Below, in pieces: positions 8,291 to 17,137 of a DNA stretch of 58,994 nt. The stretch covers positions 1-58,994 of the forward strand of contig JALORN010000017.1 in NCBI GenBank assembly GCA_025458905.1, in the 5' to 3' direction. The position numbers were made by a program, and so were the translations under genes. Within the stretch, counting starts at the first letter, position 1. The number at the start of each line of letters is the position of its first letter. The notes under the pieces were generated by a model that did no database searches, was not told where the DNA came from, and worked only from the letters and a program-made list of their open reading frames with translations. This DNA is from Steroidobacteraceae bacterium (lineage in GTDB: Bacteria; Pseudomonadota; Gammaproteobacteria; Steroidobacterales; Steroidobacteraceae).

Positions 8291-8435
8291 CGCCGACCTC
8301 CTGCGTCCCGCGGGCACGCCGTCCGGCACTCCCGCAGACACATTGCTCGCATCCGCGGCGCCAAAAATCAACCGCGAAACGGTGTCGCGGATGCCCAGTG
8401 GATGACAGCGCGCGAGGGTTTGGCTAGAAGAAAAC

Positions 8436-9143
8436 ATGCGCCACCCGTTCTTGCGTATCGTCGTCCCGCGCGCCGCCGGCGTCGCGGCCCTGCTGCTGGC
8501 GGGCGGTTGCGCGGGCGGGCCCGCGGCCCCGCCCGCCGCGGGCCCGGACGCCGTGCGACTCGTGACCAGCGAGCGCTTTTGCGTCGATGCCCAGGCACAG
8601 GTGGCCGCCACGCGCGTCCCGACGGTCAACGTGCTGCACGCCGACTACGACGCCTTCGTCGAGTCCAAGCCGCAGGTGCGCCCGCTGCAGACCCAGCAGT
8701 ACGTCTGGTACGAGGACGGCGCGAAGACGCGCCCGAAGATGATCTCCTGCAAGATGAAGACCTCGGACCACATCCGCAGCGAATACGGCGCCGACCAGTC
8801 GGACGGCGACACCAGCTGCGCGGCGCTGAACGAGCGCACGGCCCAGGCGGTGCTCGCCTCGCTCGGCCGCGCCGAGCGACGGCGCCTGCAGTTCGACGGC
8901 GGCCGCCACGTCGTCTACGACGAGGATTCCGTCACCACCGACGGGCCCACCTGGCTCGCGCCATTCCCGATGCTCTCCGTCGGCACCGATGGGGCCCTGC
9001 ACGTGAAGTCCAAGGGCATGAAGAACGACTGGCTCGACCCGCGGCTCGCGAAGGCGGCGCCGCGCTTCAAGGGCACGCGCTATTGCCACCTGGTCGCGCC
9101 GGAGTACTTCAGGCGCGTGCTGCTCGGCGAGGTGCGGCCATGA
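8436..9143 (+). CDS. lipoprotein of unknown function
   Basis: A 235-residue protein with a signal peptide ending in the lipobox LLAGGC (Cys near residue 25), so a lipoprotein is predicted. The mature part has a few conserved-looking segments (TQQYVWYEDGAKTRPKMISC, SDHIRSEYG, KGTRYCHLVAPEYFRRVL) but no motif I recognise. Its three further cysteines could form disulfides in the periplasm. It overlaps the start of the following beta-lactamase-fold gene by 4 nt (ATGA), which indicates coupled translation and perhaps joint function. Confidence 0.6.
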   Translation: MRHPFLRIVVPRAAGVAALLLAGGCAGGPAAPPAAGPDAVRLVTSERFCVDAQAQVAATRVPTVNVLHADYDAFVESKPQVRPLQTQQYVWYEDGAKTRPKMISCKMKTSDHIRSEYGADQSDGDTSCAALNERTAQAVLASLGRAERRRLQFDGGRHVVYDEDSVTTDGPTWLAPFPMLSVGTDGALHVKSKGMKNDWLDPRLAKAAPRFKGTRYCHLVAPEYFRRVLLGEVRP

Positions 9144-10405
9144 ACCGCGCGGCCGCCACCCTCGCCGCCGGACTGCTGCTCGGGCTGGTCGCGCCGGGGG
9201 TCGTCCCGGCGGCTGCGCCGCTCGCCACCCCGGCGCAGCCCGTGCCGCCGATGCCGCCCGGCGTCGCGGACCCGACCCAGGCCATCACCGACCCGGTCTA
9301 CCGCGACCCGGTGTTCTGGTGGCGGATGAGCTCGCTGCCGAAGGACGTCTACGAGCCCGACGCCTATTTCTACTGGCCGCCGGCCGTCGTCGAGGGGGCG
9401 CCGGGCCCCTGGCTGCCGCTCGCGGCGCCCGGCCGCACCAGCCTGCCCGCCGCCGGCCTCGAGGCCGCTGCGGCCTGGGCCGAGGCGCGCAAGACCAATG
9501 CGCTGATCATCATCCACGACGGCAAGGTGCAGCTCGAGCGCTACTGGAACGGCATGACGCCCGGGGAGCTCGCCAACGGGCGCGCGCTGACGCGCAGCAT
9601 CACCCCGATGGTGCTCGGCTTCGCGGTCGCCGACGGCCGGCTCGCGCTCGAGGACCCGATCGGCCGCTACGTCACCGAGTGGAAGGACGACCCGCGCGGC
9701 GCGATCACCGTGCGCCAGCTGGCGCAGAACGTCTCGGGGCTCGAGGTGGCGCCGAGCCTGCCGGTGACGGTCGTGCAGGGCAACAAGGACCTCTGCCTCG
9801 CCTACTGTGGCGACGTGGTGCGCGCCGCGCTCGACTACGAGCGCGCCTCGGCGCCCGGCACGCGCTTCGAGGTCGCGCAGGAGAACACCCAGCTGCTCGC
9901 GCTGGTGATCGAGCGCGCGATGGGCCAGCCGATCCAGTCGATCCTCTCCGAAAGGGTGTGGAAGCCGATCGGGGCCGCGAACGCTGCGTTCCAGATGGAC
10001 CGCCCGGGCGGCGTCGCGCGGGTGATGTGCTGCATGCGGGCGACGCCGCGCGACTGGGCGCGCGTCGGCTGGCTGCTCGCGCAGGACGGCCGCTGGAACG
10101 GTCGGCAGGTGCTGCCGGCGGGCTGGGCGAAGACCATGGGCACGCCATCGGCGCGGAATCCGAACTTCGGGCTCGGCCTGTGGCTCGGCAGCCCCTACGT
10201 CGCGAAGCGCGCCTACTTCGAGGGCCAGCCGGGCGTGATCCCGCAGTCCGAGCCCTTCCTCGCCGACGACGTGCGCATCATGGAAGGCGGCGGCTTCCGC
10301 ACGATCTTCATCGTGCCGTCGCGCAAGCTCGTGATCCTGCGCCACGGCCAGCAGGTCGCCGACTGGGACAACGCGGCGCTGGTCAACGCGGTGCTGCGGC
10401 GCTAG
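9140..10405 (+). CDS. beta-lactamase-fold serine hydrolase, catalytic residues lost
   Basis: A 421-residue protein with a signal peptide (AGLLLGLVAPGVVPAAA). It matches the class C beta-lactamase / 6-aminohexanoate-dimer hydrolase-like family in layout: ALIIIHDGKVQLERYW, then the nucleophile region TRSITPMVLGFAVADGRLAL, then APGTRFEVAQENTQLLALV, then FGLGLWLGSPY and GGGFRTIFIVPSRKLV. The SxxK motif reads S153-I-T-P156, so the general-base Lys is Pro. The tyrosine of the YxN motif is replaced by Val245. The frame is intact, so this looks like a maintained pseudoenzyme or binding protein rather than a decayed gene. It is translationally coupled to the lipoprotein before it. Confidence 0.75.
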   Translation: MNRAAATLAAGLLLGLVAPGVVPAAAPLATPAQPVPPMPPGVADPTQAITDPVYRDPVFWWRMSSLPKDVYEPDAYFYWPPAVVEGAPGPWLPLAAPGRTSLPAAGLEAAAAWAEARKTNALIIIHDGKVQLERYWNGMTPGELANGRALTRSITPMVLGFAVADGRLALEDPIGRYVTEWKDDPRGAITVRQLAQNVSGLEVAPSLPVTVVQGNKDLCLAYCGDVVRAALDYERASAPGTRFEVAQENTQLLALVIERAMGQPIQSILSERVWKPIGAANAAFQMDRPGGVARVMCCMRATPRDWARVGWLLAQDGRWNGRQVLPAGWAKTMGTPSARNPNFGLGLWLGSPYVAKRAYFEGQPGVIPQSEPFLADDVRIMEGGGFRTIFIVPSRKLVILRHGQQVADWDNAALVNAVLRR

Positions 10406-10470
10406 CGCCGGGACGCTAGACCCACTGATCGCGCCCGGCCCGCGCTCGCGCTCGCGCTCGAGGGCCGGGC
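10402..10470. terminator. two hairpins after the pseudo-hydrolase gene
   Basis: A small hairpin CTAGCG/CGCTAG (10402-10407 with 10414-10419) includes the stop codon. A second has arms GCCCGGCC (10433-10440) and GGCCGGGC (10463-10470) around a 22-nt loop made of GCGCTC repeats. No T-run follows. They may end the lipoprotein/pseudo-hydrolase transcript, but this is only structural inference. Confidence 0.35.
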
Positions 10471-10530
10471 CTGCCGCGTCGCGCTATGATCGGCCGCGCA
10501 GCCGGGCGCATTCGCCCCAGGGAGACCGTC

Positions 10531-11328
10531 ATGTTTCGCACCCGCCACGCCCTCGTCGTCGCCACCCTCGCCGCGCTCTGCAGCATCGCCGCACGCGCCG
10601 ACGTCACCTTGCGCCAGACGACCTCCGGCAAGGTGATCGGGCTCAACGGCGATGCGCCGTCGGTCACCTACATCAAGGGCTCGCGCATGCGCATCGAGAC
10701 GCAGCTCGGCAACAAGACGACCGTCTCGATCTTCGACGTCGACGCCCAGAAGATGTACAGCTTCGAGGCCGGCAAGGGGTCCGGCGATGCCTGGGACATG
10801 GCGACGATCGCAGCCGAGCTCGGTCAGGCGGTCGACGTCGGCGCGATCTCCAGCACCCTGAAGCCGAACGGGCAGAGCCGGCAGGCCGGCGGCCTCACCC
10901 TCACCGGCTACGACCTGCGCGTCTCGGTCCCGGCCGCGCTCGGCGGTCCCGGGGGCCCGAAGATGACGGTCACGAACGAGGGCACGGTCTGGATCGCCAA
11001 GGGCGCCCCGGGCAGCGCCGACTACGCCGCCTTCTACCAGGGGGCCGCCACCAAGGGCTGGATCTTCAGCGACCCGCGCGTCGCCAAGGGCCAGCCCGGC
11101 CAGGCCAAGGCGATGGCCGACATGTACCGGCAGTTCGCGGCCGCCGGTGGCCTGCCGTACGAGGTCGACATGAAGATCAGCGTCTCGGGCGAGGGCCCTA
11201 TGGCCGCGATGATGTCGTCCCTCGGCAATTCCGAGCTGCGCACCACGACGCAGGCCGTCGAGACCGGCGCGCTCGCCGACGACCTGTTCGCGCCGCCGCC
11301 CGGCCTCAAGCTGAAGGCGCGCAAGTGA
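10531..11328 (+). CDS. periplasmic DUF4412-like protein
   Basis: A 265-residue protein. The ATG at 10531 is preceded by AGGGAGA and begins a signal peptide (HALVVATLAALCSIAARA); an in-frame ATG at 10486 is less likely because it would precede the signal. The mature part is a beta-rich domain with repeated strand pairs (VTYIKGSRMRIETQLGNKTT, FDVDAQKMYSFEAGKG), as in DUF4412-type envelope proteins of unknown function. A second part (TVWIAKGAPGSADYAAFYQG onward) ends with FAPPPGLKLKARK, the usual last segment in such proteins. An intrinsic-terminator-like hairpin follows the stop. Confidence 0.6.
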   Translation: MFRTRHALVVATLAALCSIAARADVTLRQTTSGKVIGLNGDAPSVTYIKGSRMRIETQLGNKTTVSIFDVDAQKMYSFEAGKGSGDAWDMATIAAELGQAVDVGAISSTLKPNGQSRQAGGLTLTGYDLRVSVPAALGGPGGPKMTVTNEGTVWIAKGAPGSADYAAFYQGAATKGWIFSDPRVAKGQPGQAKAMADMYRQFAAAGGLPYEVDMKISVSGEGPMAAMMSSLGNSELRTTTQAVETGALADDLFAPPPGLKLKARK

Positions 11329-11337
11329 CCCGCCGCG

Positions 11338-11364
11338 GGCGCCGCGTTCAGCGGCGCCGCTTTT
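11338..11364 (+). terminator. intrinsic terminator-like hairpin
   Basis: Arms GGCGCCGC (11338-11345) and GCGGCGCC (11351-11358) pair around GTTCA and are followed by GCTTTT. It lies 10 nt after the stop of the DUF4412-like gene and covers the stop of the converging small membrane protein gene. Confidence 0.6.
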
Positions 11365-11713
11365 GCTTCGCCATGGCGTCGCGGGCCGCCTCCACCATCC
11401 AGGCCTCGGCGCTGGTGCCCGGTGCGTCCGGAAGGCAATAGAGCGAGAGCGGCGCGCCTTCCACATGGCGCTCGAATCGGCCGGGCGAAACCGATGCCGC
11501 GCGATGGTAAGTGCGCCCGTCCGGCCCGACGTATTCGAAGGCGATGCGGCGGGTCGCCATGAACCCGGCGCCGAGCGTGAGCTTCTTGACGACAGTCCCC
11601 TGCACCGGCACCCCGCGCTCGGCGAGCGCCCGGACCTGCAGTCCGCGCCACACCGCGAGGCCAATGGCCAGCACGACCGGCAGGAAGACGAAGACGAGCA
11701 TCGTCTCGAGCAT
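11348..11713 (-). CDS. small membrane protein (DUF3592-like)
   Basis: A 121-residue protein starting at the ATG at 11713, with GGAGG 5 nt upstream; a longer frame to 11902 lacks such a site. Residues 3-25 form a transmembrane helix (ETMLVFVFLPVVLAIGLAVW). A predicted beta domain follows, with GVPVQGTVVKKLTLG, IAFEYVGPDGRTYHRAASVS and a PLSLYCLPDAPG strand. That arrangement (one helix, then G-x-V-x-G-T-V and a y-x-G-x-x-Y strand) resembles DUF3592 proteins. Function is unknown. Confidence 0.6.
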   Translation of the reverse strand: MLETMLVFVFLPVVLAIGLAVWRGLQVRALAERGVPVQGTVVKKLTLGAGFMATRRIAFEYVGPDGRTYHRAASVSPGRFERHVEGAPLSLYCLPDAPGTSAEAWMVEAARDAMAKQKRRR

Positions 11714-12022
11714 CGGGACCTCCGATACGGCGACACCGCGCGGGGCGGACGTTTTCGCGGAGTCGCCCGCTCCACGTTCAAATCCGGCTCGATGCGCCAG
11801 AGCCCTGCGCGCCGCCCGGATCGGATCAGAGGTCGGCGCACGGCCGGACGAACTGTACTGCATGATCACCGGCCATGGCCGCCTCCGGATCGCGCCGGTC
11901 ACGTATTTCTCCGTGCCGGCAGGGACAGTGGATCGCCCATTCCAGGCTGTCAGTTGCCAGGCAGCAGGCGGACCTCCGAGGCGACGACTGACGCCCCCGG
12001 CACAGCGGCCTGACGCCCTCGC
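11714..12022. other. intergenic gap, no gene seen
   Basis: These 309 bases lie upstream of the small membrane protein gene and downstream of the beta-barrel gene, both on the minus strand. They should hold the small gene's promoter and leader. I see no recognisable protein, RNA or strong hairpin in them. Confidence 0.4.
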
Positions 12023-14305
12023 TCAGAACCGGAAGGTGTAGTTGAACCTGAGCGTCGTCTCGGCGAAGAAGGGCCGGAAGTCGCCGAACGCGTCCTCGCG
12101 CCAGTCGTAGTTGACGACGAGGTACGCGGTCTGCCCCTGGCGCGGCAGCCAGCGCAGGCGGCTGTTGAGGCCGATGCGGCTCGAGACGTTGTCGTACTGC
12201 ACCACGTTGAGCCAGGCCCAGCGGACGTTGAACGCGACGTTGGCGGTGAGCGCATACACCCGGGCGGTGAAGTCCTGCAGCGGAGTCTGCAGTTCGTTGG
12301 TCTGGTACTGCGCGTTCATGAACAGGTGGCTGTTGGGCCGCCAGGCGACGCCGAGCCGGGTGTCGGTGCGCCGGCCGTCGTAGAACTCGCCGCGCTCGAG
12401 GTCCCAGTTGAGCGCGAGCTTGCGGAAGCCGGCGGTGCTGCCATAGAGGCGCAGGCGGTCGAACTCGTACTGCCCGGGACGCACGACCAGGCCGCCCGGC
12501 AGCGGGAACGGCCGCTGCAGCACGTCGATCGTGCGCACGACGTCGAGCGACAGCGAGTCGCCCGGCTGGGTCTCGAGCGTGAACGGCGTCAGCGTGAGGG
12601 TCCGCGTCTCGAGCCGGTTGTCCTGGTCGCCGACCTCGCGCCACTCGCCACCGCCGAGCCAGGCGCGCAGCAAGCCCTCGCCCCCGAAGCGGTGGCGGTA
12701 CTTGCCCTTGGTGACGAACTCCTGGATGCCGGTGCGGTTGACGAAGCCGAGCGCGGGCCGGAAGCGCTCCTGGATGTTGCTGTAGGTGAAGAGTGCGTCG
12801 ACCCGGTCGTTCGGGTAGGCGAGCGACAGGCCCCAGGCGCCGTCCTCGCCCTCGAAGCCTTCGGTGCTCGAGCGCTGCGCCCAGGCCTTGGCCTCGATCG
12901 CGCGGTTCGGCACCAGTGTCTGGTTGCGGATCACGACGTCGAGCCCGCCGAGGTAGTTGCGCCGCTCGGAGGTCGGGTCGCCCCAGGTGAAGATGCCACC
13001 GATGGTCGACTGGTCGCCGATGGTCGCGTAGCCGCGCGTCACCAGGAGATCGCGCGCGGCGACCCCCGCCGTCGCCTCCTGGCGCACCGCCAGCGCGCCG
13101 ACCGTGTAGCGCCCGATCGTGCCGGTGAGCCGGGCACCGGCGTCGAGGTCGATCGGCTGCCCCGCCGCGGACAGCCCGATGGTGCGCGAGAAGAACGGCC
13201 GGCCGTTCTGCGCCAGGCCACCGAACTCGAACACCTCGGAATCCTCGAGGAAGAAATCGCGCCGCTCCGGGAAGAACAGCGAGAAGCGCGTCAGGTTGAC
13301 CAGGCGATCGTCCACCTCGACCGCCGAGAAGTCGGTGTTCACGGTCAGCGCGGCGGCGAGCGAGGGGGTGATGCGGTAGAACGCGTCGAGCGAGGGCTTC
13401 GGCACGAACGAGGTCTCGCCGGCCAGGAAGCGCTCGCGGTAGGGAAGCGCGAGGATCGGCTGGACGTCGAGCCCGACCCCCTGGTCGAGGCCCGCCATGC
13501 CGCGGAGCTCGCCATTGACGTCGAGAGTGATGCGCCGCTCGTTCTGCGACCAGGCGACGTCCTCGCGCTTGCGGCGGATCGCGCGCACCAGGTTGATGCG
13601 CCAGGTGTCGTTCTTCGGGTCGAAGGACAGCGTCTTGAAGGGCAGCGCGATCTCGGCGGTCCAGCCGCGCTCGTCGACGTGCGCGCGCCCTTCCCAGATG
13701 CCGTCCCAGTCCATGTTGAACGACAGGCCGCCGAACAGCAGGCCGTCACGCTGCACGCTGTTGGGATTGACGTAGAAGATGTAGCCGGTGCGCCGGTTGT
13801 TGTAGGTGTCGAGCAGGATTTCGACGTAGTCGTCGTTGACGACCGACTGGCCCTGCACGAGCTGGGCGCGCTTGATCCCGGCCGGGTCGGAGTCGTGCAG
13901 CCGCGCGCCGATGTAGAGGTTGTCGTCGTCGATCGCCAGCAGGAACTCGGTCTTCTCGGTCGGCGGGTCGCCGTTGCCCGGCTGGAACTGCTCGAAGTCG
14001 TCGATCAACGTCGCCTGCGACCAGGCGGCCTCGTCGAGCCTGCCGTCGATCTCGATGCCGCCGGCGATGCGCGCCACCTGTGCCGACTTGACGCGGAACG
14101 CCGCAGCGGGCGGAGACGGTTCCTGCGGCTCCGGGGGGATCTCCGCTTGCGCCCACGCCGCGCCGGTGCCGGTGCCGGTGCCGATGAACAGCAGGGCCGC
14201 CACGAGCACGACGACGAGGGTCGAAGGCGCAGCAGGCCGCGCGCAGCCAAGGATGGCGCGACGGCGCCCGCGGACGGGCTCATGGAGGGATCGGAAGCAA
14301 CTCAC
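12023..14305 (-). CDS. DUF5916-type outer-membrane protein with CBM9-like domain
   Basis: About 760 residues. After a signal peptide (STLVVVLVAALLFIG, ending near AWAQA) comes a family-9 carbohydrate-binding-like domain: IEIDGRLDEAAWSQAT, LLAIDDDNLYIGARLHD, YVEILLDTYNNRRTGYIFYV and GWTAEIALPFKTLSF. A long region with DUF5916 character follows (FFPERRDFFLEDSEVFEFGG), rich in alternating beta strands and ending in FNYTFRF, with the terminal Phe typical of outer-membrane barrels. The start is uncertain: GTG at 14305 gives a sensible signal peptide but has no clear ribosome site. Family members often occur near peptidase or degradative genes; ligand and function are unknown. Confidence 0.75.
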   Translation of the reverse strand: MSCFRSLHEPVRGRRRAILGCARPAAPSTLVVVLVAALLFIGTGTGTGAAWAQAEIPPEPQEPSPPAAAFRVKSAQVARIAGGIEIDGRLDEAAWSQATLIDDFEQFQPGNGDPPTEKTEFLLAIDDDNLYIGARLHDSDPAGIKRAQLVQGQSVVNDDYVEILLDTYNNRRTGYIFYVNPNSVQRDGLLFGGLSFNMDWDGIWEGRAHVDERGWTAEIALPFKTLSFDPKNDTWRINLVRAIRRKREDVAWSQNERRITLDVNGELRGMAGLDQGVGLDVQPILALPYRERFLAGETSFVPKPSLDAFYRITPSLAAALTVNTDFSAVEVDDRLVNLTRFSLFFPERRDFFLEDSEVFEFGGLAQNGRPFFSRTIGLSAAGQPIDLDAGARLTGTIGRYTVGALAVRQEATAGVAARDLLVTRGYATIGDQSTIGGIFTWGDPTSERRNYLGGLDVVIRNQTLVPNRAIEAKAWAQRSSTEGFEGEDGAWGLSLAYPNDRVDALFTYSNIQERFRPALGFVNRTGIQEFVTKGKYRHRFGGEGLLRAWLGGGEWREVGDQDNRLETRTLTLTPFTLETQPGDSLSLDVVRTIDVLQRPFPLPGGLVVRPGQYEFDRLRLYGSTAGFRKLALNWDLERGEFYDGRRTDTRLGVAWRPNSHLFMNAQYQTNELQTPLQDFTARVYALTANVAFNVRWAWLNVVQYDNVSSRIGLNSRLRWLPRQGQTAYLVVNYDWREDAFGDFRPFFAETTLRFNYTFRF

Positions 14306-14421
14306 CGCGCCGAGGATAAGCGGCGACGGGGCCACGGCCTGTGACCGGGGTGACAATGCCCGCCATCCGGGAACGGGCGCCGGCCGGGAAGCCGTTGGAC
14401 GTGACGTGGGTCCGGCCGGCC

Positions 14422-15180
14422 TCAGCGCCCCAGCGCCTTGCGTGCCGCCACGAAGTCCGGCGCCAGCGCCAGCGCCTTCTCGTAGGACGGCCGCGCCGCG
14501 GCGGCATTGCCCGTCTCGCTCGCACAGCGACCCACCCAGTAGTGGGCCTCGGCGGCGCCCCAGTTCATCCCCGGGGCCGATGCCGCGGTGCCGGCCGCGT
14601 CGAAGGCGGCGGCGGCCTCGCGGAACTTCACGCAGCCCTTCACCTTGTCGCCGCCGGCGATCTTCGGCCGCACGTACAGGCCGAAAGCATCGGTGAGCAT
14701 CACGCGCGGGTTCTTCGGCTCCAGCGCCAGCGCGGCCTCGACCGCCTTGCCGCTGCGCGTGCCGTTGCGGATCGCGCCGAAGCCGCCGAGCCCGGCGAGG
14801 TAGCCATAGCACGAGGACTGCAGGGCATGCGCCTCGGCGAACTTCGGGTCGCGCTTGATCACGGCGTCGGTCGCGGCGATGCAGGCCTCGCCGGCCTTCT
14901 CGGAATCCGACTCGCGCTTCGACAGCAGCGCCACCTGCTGCGCGCGAAACTGCACGTAGGCGTAGGCGTAGAGCTCGCGCGGATTCGTGGACTTCGCCCA
15001 GGGCGTGGTGGCAGCGACCAGCTGCGACAGCCCGGCGGCATCGCGCGCGAAGAACGCAGCCTGCGCCTTGGTGGCTGCGGAGACGGGGTCCTCGGCGGCA
15101 CGCGCCGCCGGCGCCAGCGACATCGCGGACACGAACAGGGCGCCGAGCAGCGGCGCCCGGATCTTCGGACGGGCGTACAT
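14422..15180 (-). CDS. periplasmic TPR-repeat protein
   Basis: A 252-residue protein starting at the ATG at 15180, with a signal peptide (APLLGALFVSAMSLAPAARA). The mature part is helical, with tetratricopeptide-like units such as DPKFAEAHALQSSCYGYLAG, ALEPKNPRVMLTDAFGLYV and SYEKALALAPDFVAARKALG. It probably serves as a protein-interaction scaffold. It lies 26 nt after the Tat-SDR gene on the same strand and about 115 nt before the DUF5916 gene, so these are likely co-transcribed. An ORF extending to 15642 is a shadow of the SDR gene. Confidence 0.75.
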   Translation of the reverse strand: MYARPKIRAPLLGALFVSAMSLAPAARAAEDPVSAATKAQAAFFARDAAGLSQLVAATTPWAKSTNPRELYAYAYVQFRAQQVALLSKRESDSEKAGEACIAATDAVIKRDPKFAEAHALQSSCYGYLAGLGGFGAIRNGTRSGKAVEAALALEPKNPRVMLTDAFGLYVRPKIAGGDKVKGCVKFREAAAAFDAAGTAASAPGMNWGAAEAHYWVGRCASETGNAAAARPSYEKALALAPDFVAARKALGR

Positions 15181-15206
15181 GGGTCTGAACCTCCGCGGCG
15201 GCGCGA

Positions 15207-16223
15207 TCAGACCAGGTACTGCGCCGTCAGCTCCTCGGATTTTGCCCAGAGCTGCCCGGCGAGGGTGACGTCGTCCATGTGCTTGCCCGCGACGGGGACG
15301 ACGGGGTTGCAGTCCTCGAAGTAGCGGCCGGTGACGTCGGCGAGCGCCGGCGCGGTCGCCACGTAGCAGCTGGTCGCGGCGCCCTCCTCGACCGACTTCA
15401 TGAACGTCCAGCCGACGAGGCTCGCGGCGATGCGCTTCCAAGCCTCGAAATGCCGGCCGAGGTTGGTGTTGATGATGCCCGGGTGCACCGCGTTCGCCGT
15501 CGCGCCGGTGCCCTCCAGGCGCCGCGCCAGCTCGAACGCGAACAGTGCGTTGGCGAGCTTCGACTGGCCGTACATCTTGTTCGGCTCGTAGCCACGCTCG
15601 CCCGAGAGGTTGTCGAACTCGATGCCCGACGGCGGCGCCCACACATAGCCATAGCTCGAGACCACGACGACGCGGCCCTGCTTCGCCGCCTTGACCTGCG
15701 GCAGCAGGCGGTTGCCGAGGATGAAGTGCCCGAGGTGGTTGACGACGAACTGCTTCTCGAGGCCGTACACCTGCTCGAGCTTCGGCAGCGCCATGATGCC
15801 GGCGTTGCAGACCAGCATGTCGATCGCGACGCCGAGCTCACGCACCTGGTCGGCCGCGGTGGCGATGGTCTCGAAGCGCTCGAGCTCGAGCGCGACCGGC
15901 GTCGTCTGGCCCGGCACGCTCGCGCAGGCCTCCCTGGCCTTGTCGAGCGTGCGGCCGGTGCCGATCACGTGCGCGCCGCGCATCGCGAGCACGCGCATGG
16001 TCTCGAGGCCGAGGCCCGAGGTGGCGCCGGTGACCAGCGCGACCTTGCCCTTCAGGTCGATGCCCTCGGTCACCTCTTCCGCGGTCGACTTCTTGCCGAA
16101 GGGGCTGACCGGCACGCCCTCGGGACGGACCACGGGCTCCTCCTTGCGGCCGCAGGCGGCGAGCATCGGCGTGGCGGCCGCCGCGGCGGCGCCCGTGACG
16201 AGGAAACGTCTGCGATCGATCAT
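15207..16223 (-). CDS. SDR-family oxidoreductase with Tat/lipoprotein signal
   Basis: A 338-residue short-chain dehydrogenase/reductase of the retinol dehydrogenase/WWOX-like type. The N-terminus MIDRRRFLVTGAAAAA carries twin arginines, followed by TPMLAAC, a possible lipobox. The NAD(P) site is VTGATSGLGLETMRVL, with NAG at CNAGIMAL, the catalytic Ser at VVSSYGYVW and YxxxK at YGQSK. SDRs are usually cytosolic, so a Tat-exported, perhaps membrane-tethered SDR carrying its cofactor is unusual. A close paralog lies at 39571-40605. The substrate is unknown. It sits in a minus-strand group with a membrane protein and a TPR protein. Confidence 0.88.
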   Translation of the reverse strand: MIDRRRFLVTGAAAAAATPMLAACGRKEEPVVRPEGVPVSPFGKKSTAEEVTEGIDLKGKVALVTGATSGLGLETMRVLAMRGAHVIGTGRTLDKAREACASVPGQTTPVALELERFETIATAADQVRELGVAIDMLVCNAGIMALPKLEQVYGLEKQFVVNHLGHFILGNRLLPQVKAAKQGRVVVVSSYGYVWAPPSGIEFDNLSGERGYEPNKMYGQSKLANALFAFELARRLEGTGATANAVHPGIINTNLGRHFEAWKRIAASLVGWTFMKSVEEGAATSCYVATAPALADVTGRYFEDCNPVVPVAGKHMDDVTLAGQLWAKSEELTAQYLV

Positions 16224-16252
16224 GGCGAAGGTTCCCGGTCGGTTCGCGTGGC

Positions 16253-16834
16253 TCAGGCGGCGCGGCGACGCGGCGCGCGCGCGGCAGGTGCCGTGCGCCC
16301 CGCCGCTGCGTCCGGCGGCTCCGCGGCGGCGGGCGTGCCGCCGGCCGTGGCCTGCGCTGCGAGCTCACGGGCCTCGGCCCCGGCGTCGGCCTCGGCGCGC
16401 TCGGCGCCCGCACCCCCGCGGTGCACCGGCGGCGCGGGGTTCGCGCGCATGTGCGCCTCGAGCTGGCGGTCGAGCTCGCGCGCGACCGCGTCCTGCGGCA
16501 GCCAGTAGCGCGCGCGCACCGTGAACCATGTGCCGTAGCCGGCGAGCAGCGCATGGAAGCCCGCGAGGTCGAGCCAGGAGAGCGTGCGCGTGGCATCGAA
16601 TGCCACGAACGCGATCGTCGTCTTGATGGCGACGTAGAACAGCCCGAACATGATGAACGGCCGCGCGATTTCGCCGAACGAGGCCATCGAACGCGGATCC
16701 TTCAGTGCCTCGGCGCGCAGCCGCGCGACCTCGTCCGCGTCGAAGCGCGCGAGCACCCGCGCGCGGTAGGCGCGGGCGCCGGCGAGCAGCGCCAGCGCGA
16801 TCGCGAGGCAGGCGGTTCCGAGCAAATAGCGCAT
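16253..16834 (-). CDS. membrane protein of unknown function
   Basis: A 193-residue protein starting at the ATG at 16834 (GGGGA upstream), the first gene of the minus-strand group. It has an N-terminal helix (RYLLGTACLAIALALLAGAR), a charged segment, then two more helices (ARPFIMFGLFYVAIKTTIAF and LDLAGFHALLAGYGTWFTV). The C-terminal 65 residues are a low-complexity Ala/Pro/Arg/Glu-rich tail, probably disordered. I do not recognise the family. It lies 29 nt before the SDR gene. Confidence 0.6.
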   Translation of the reverse strand: MRYLLGTACLAIALALLAGARAYRARVLARFDADEVARLRAEALKDPRSMASFGEIARPFIMFGLFYVAIKTTIAFVAFDATRTLSWLDLAGFHALLAGYGTWFTVRARYWLPQDAVARELDRQLEAHMRANPAPPVHRGGAGAERAEADAGAEARELAAQATAGGTPAAAEPPDAAAGRTAPAARAPRRRAA

Positions 16835-17137
16835 CGCCGTATCCCCAGTTTCGTTCGTGTCGGTGCGGTGACCGCGGCAGTGCACCTACGACCGGCGACA
16901 GCCGGCGATGCCCTGGGGTCACGCGACCGATCCTAGCGGATCGCCGGCGGCCGCGGCAGCCGGGCGTCGCGGGGCGGGGGTGGGCTGCGGGCGAGCCCCG
17001 CCGCGCCTATCCACGCCTTGGGCGCGCGGGGCCACCTTCGGTGCCGCAGGCCTGCGGAGCGACTACCGTGCCCCGATCCTGCCGCCACGGCCCGGGGCGC
17101 CACGGCGGCACACACCTGGGCACCGAGGGGAACCCGC
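16835..17137. other. divergent intergenic region
   Basis: These 303 bases separate the minus-strand membrane protein/SDR group from the plus-strand RCCR-like gene and should contain both promoters. A short dyad CGATCC-TAGC-GGATCG (16928-16943) is the only clear symmetry and could be an operator. No gene or RNA is recognisable. Confidence 0.35.

Noticed and set aside
10441..10462. GCGCTC short tandem repeat as a possible CRISPR or VNTR
   Set aside because: Only about three 6-nt units with no spacers; it is simply the loop of a hairpin.
14005..14283. 92-residue minus-strand frame starting at ATG 14283 as a separate gene
   Set aside because: It overlaps the DUF5916 gene's signal region in another frame and is Arg/Ser/Pro noise.
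12326..14344. 672-residue plus-strand open frame opposite the DUF5916 gene
   Set aside because: Antisense shadow; the minus strand carries a signal peptide, CBM9-like motifs and a barrel C-terminus.
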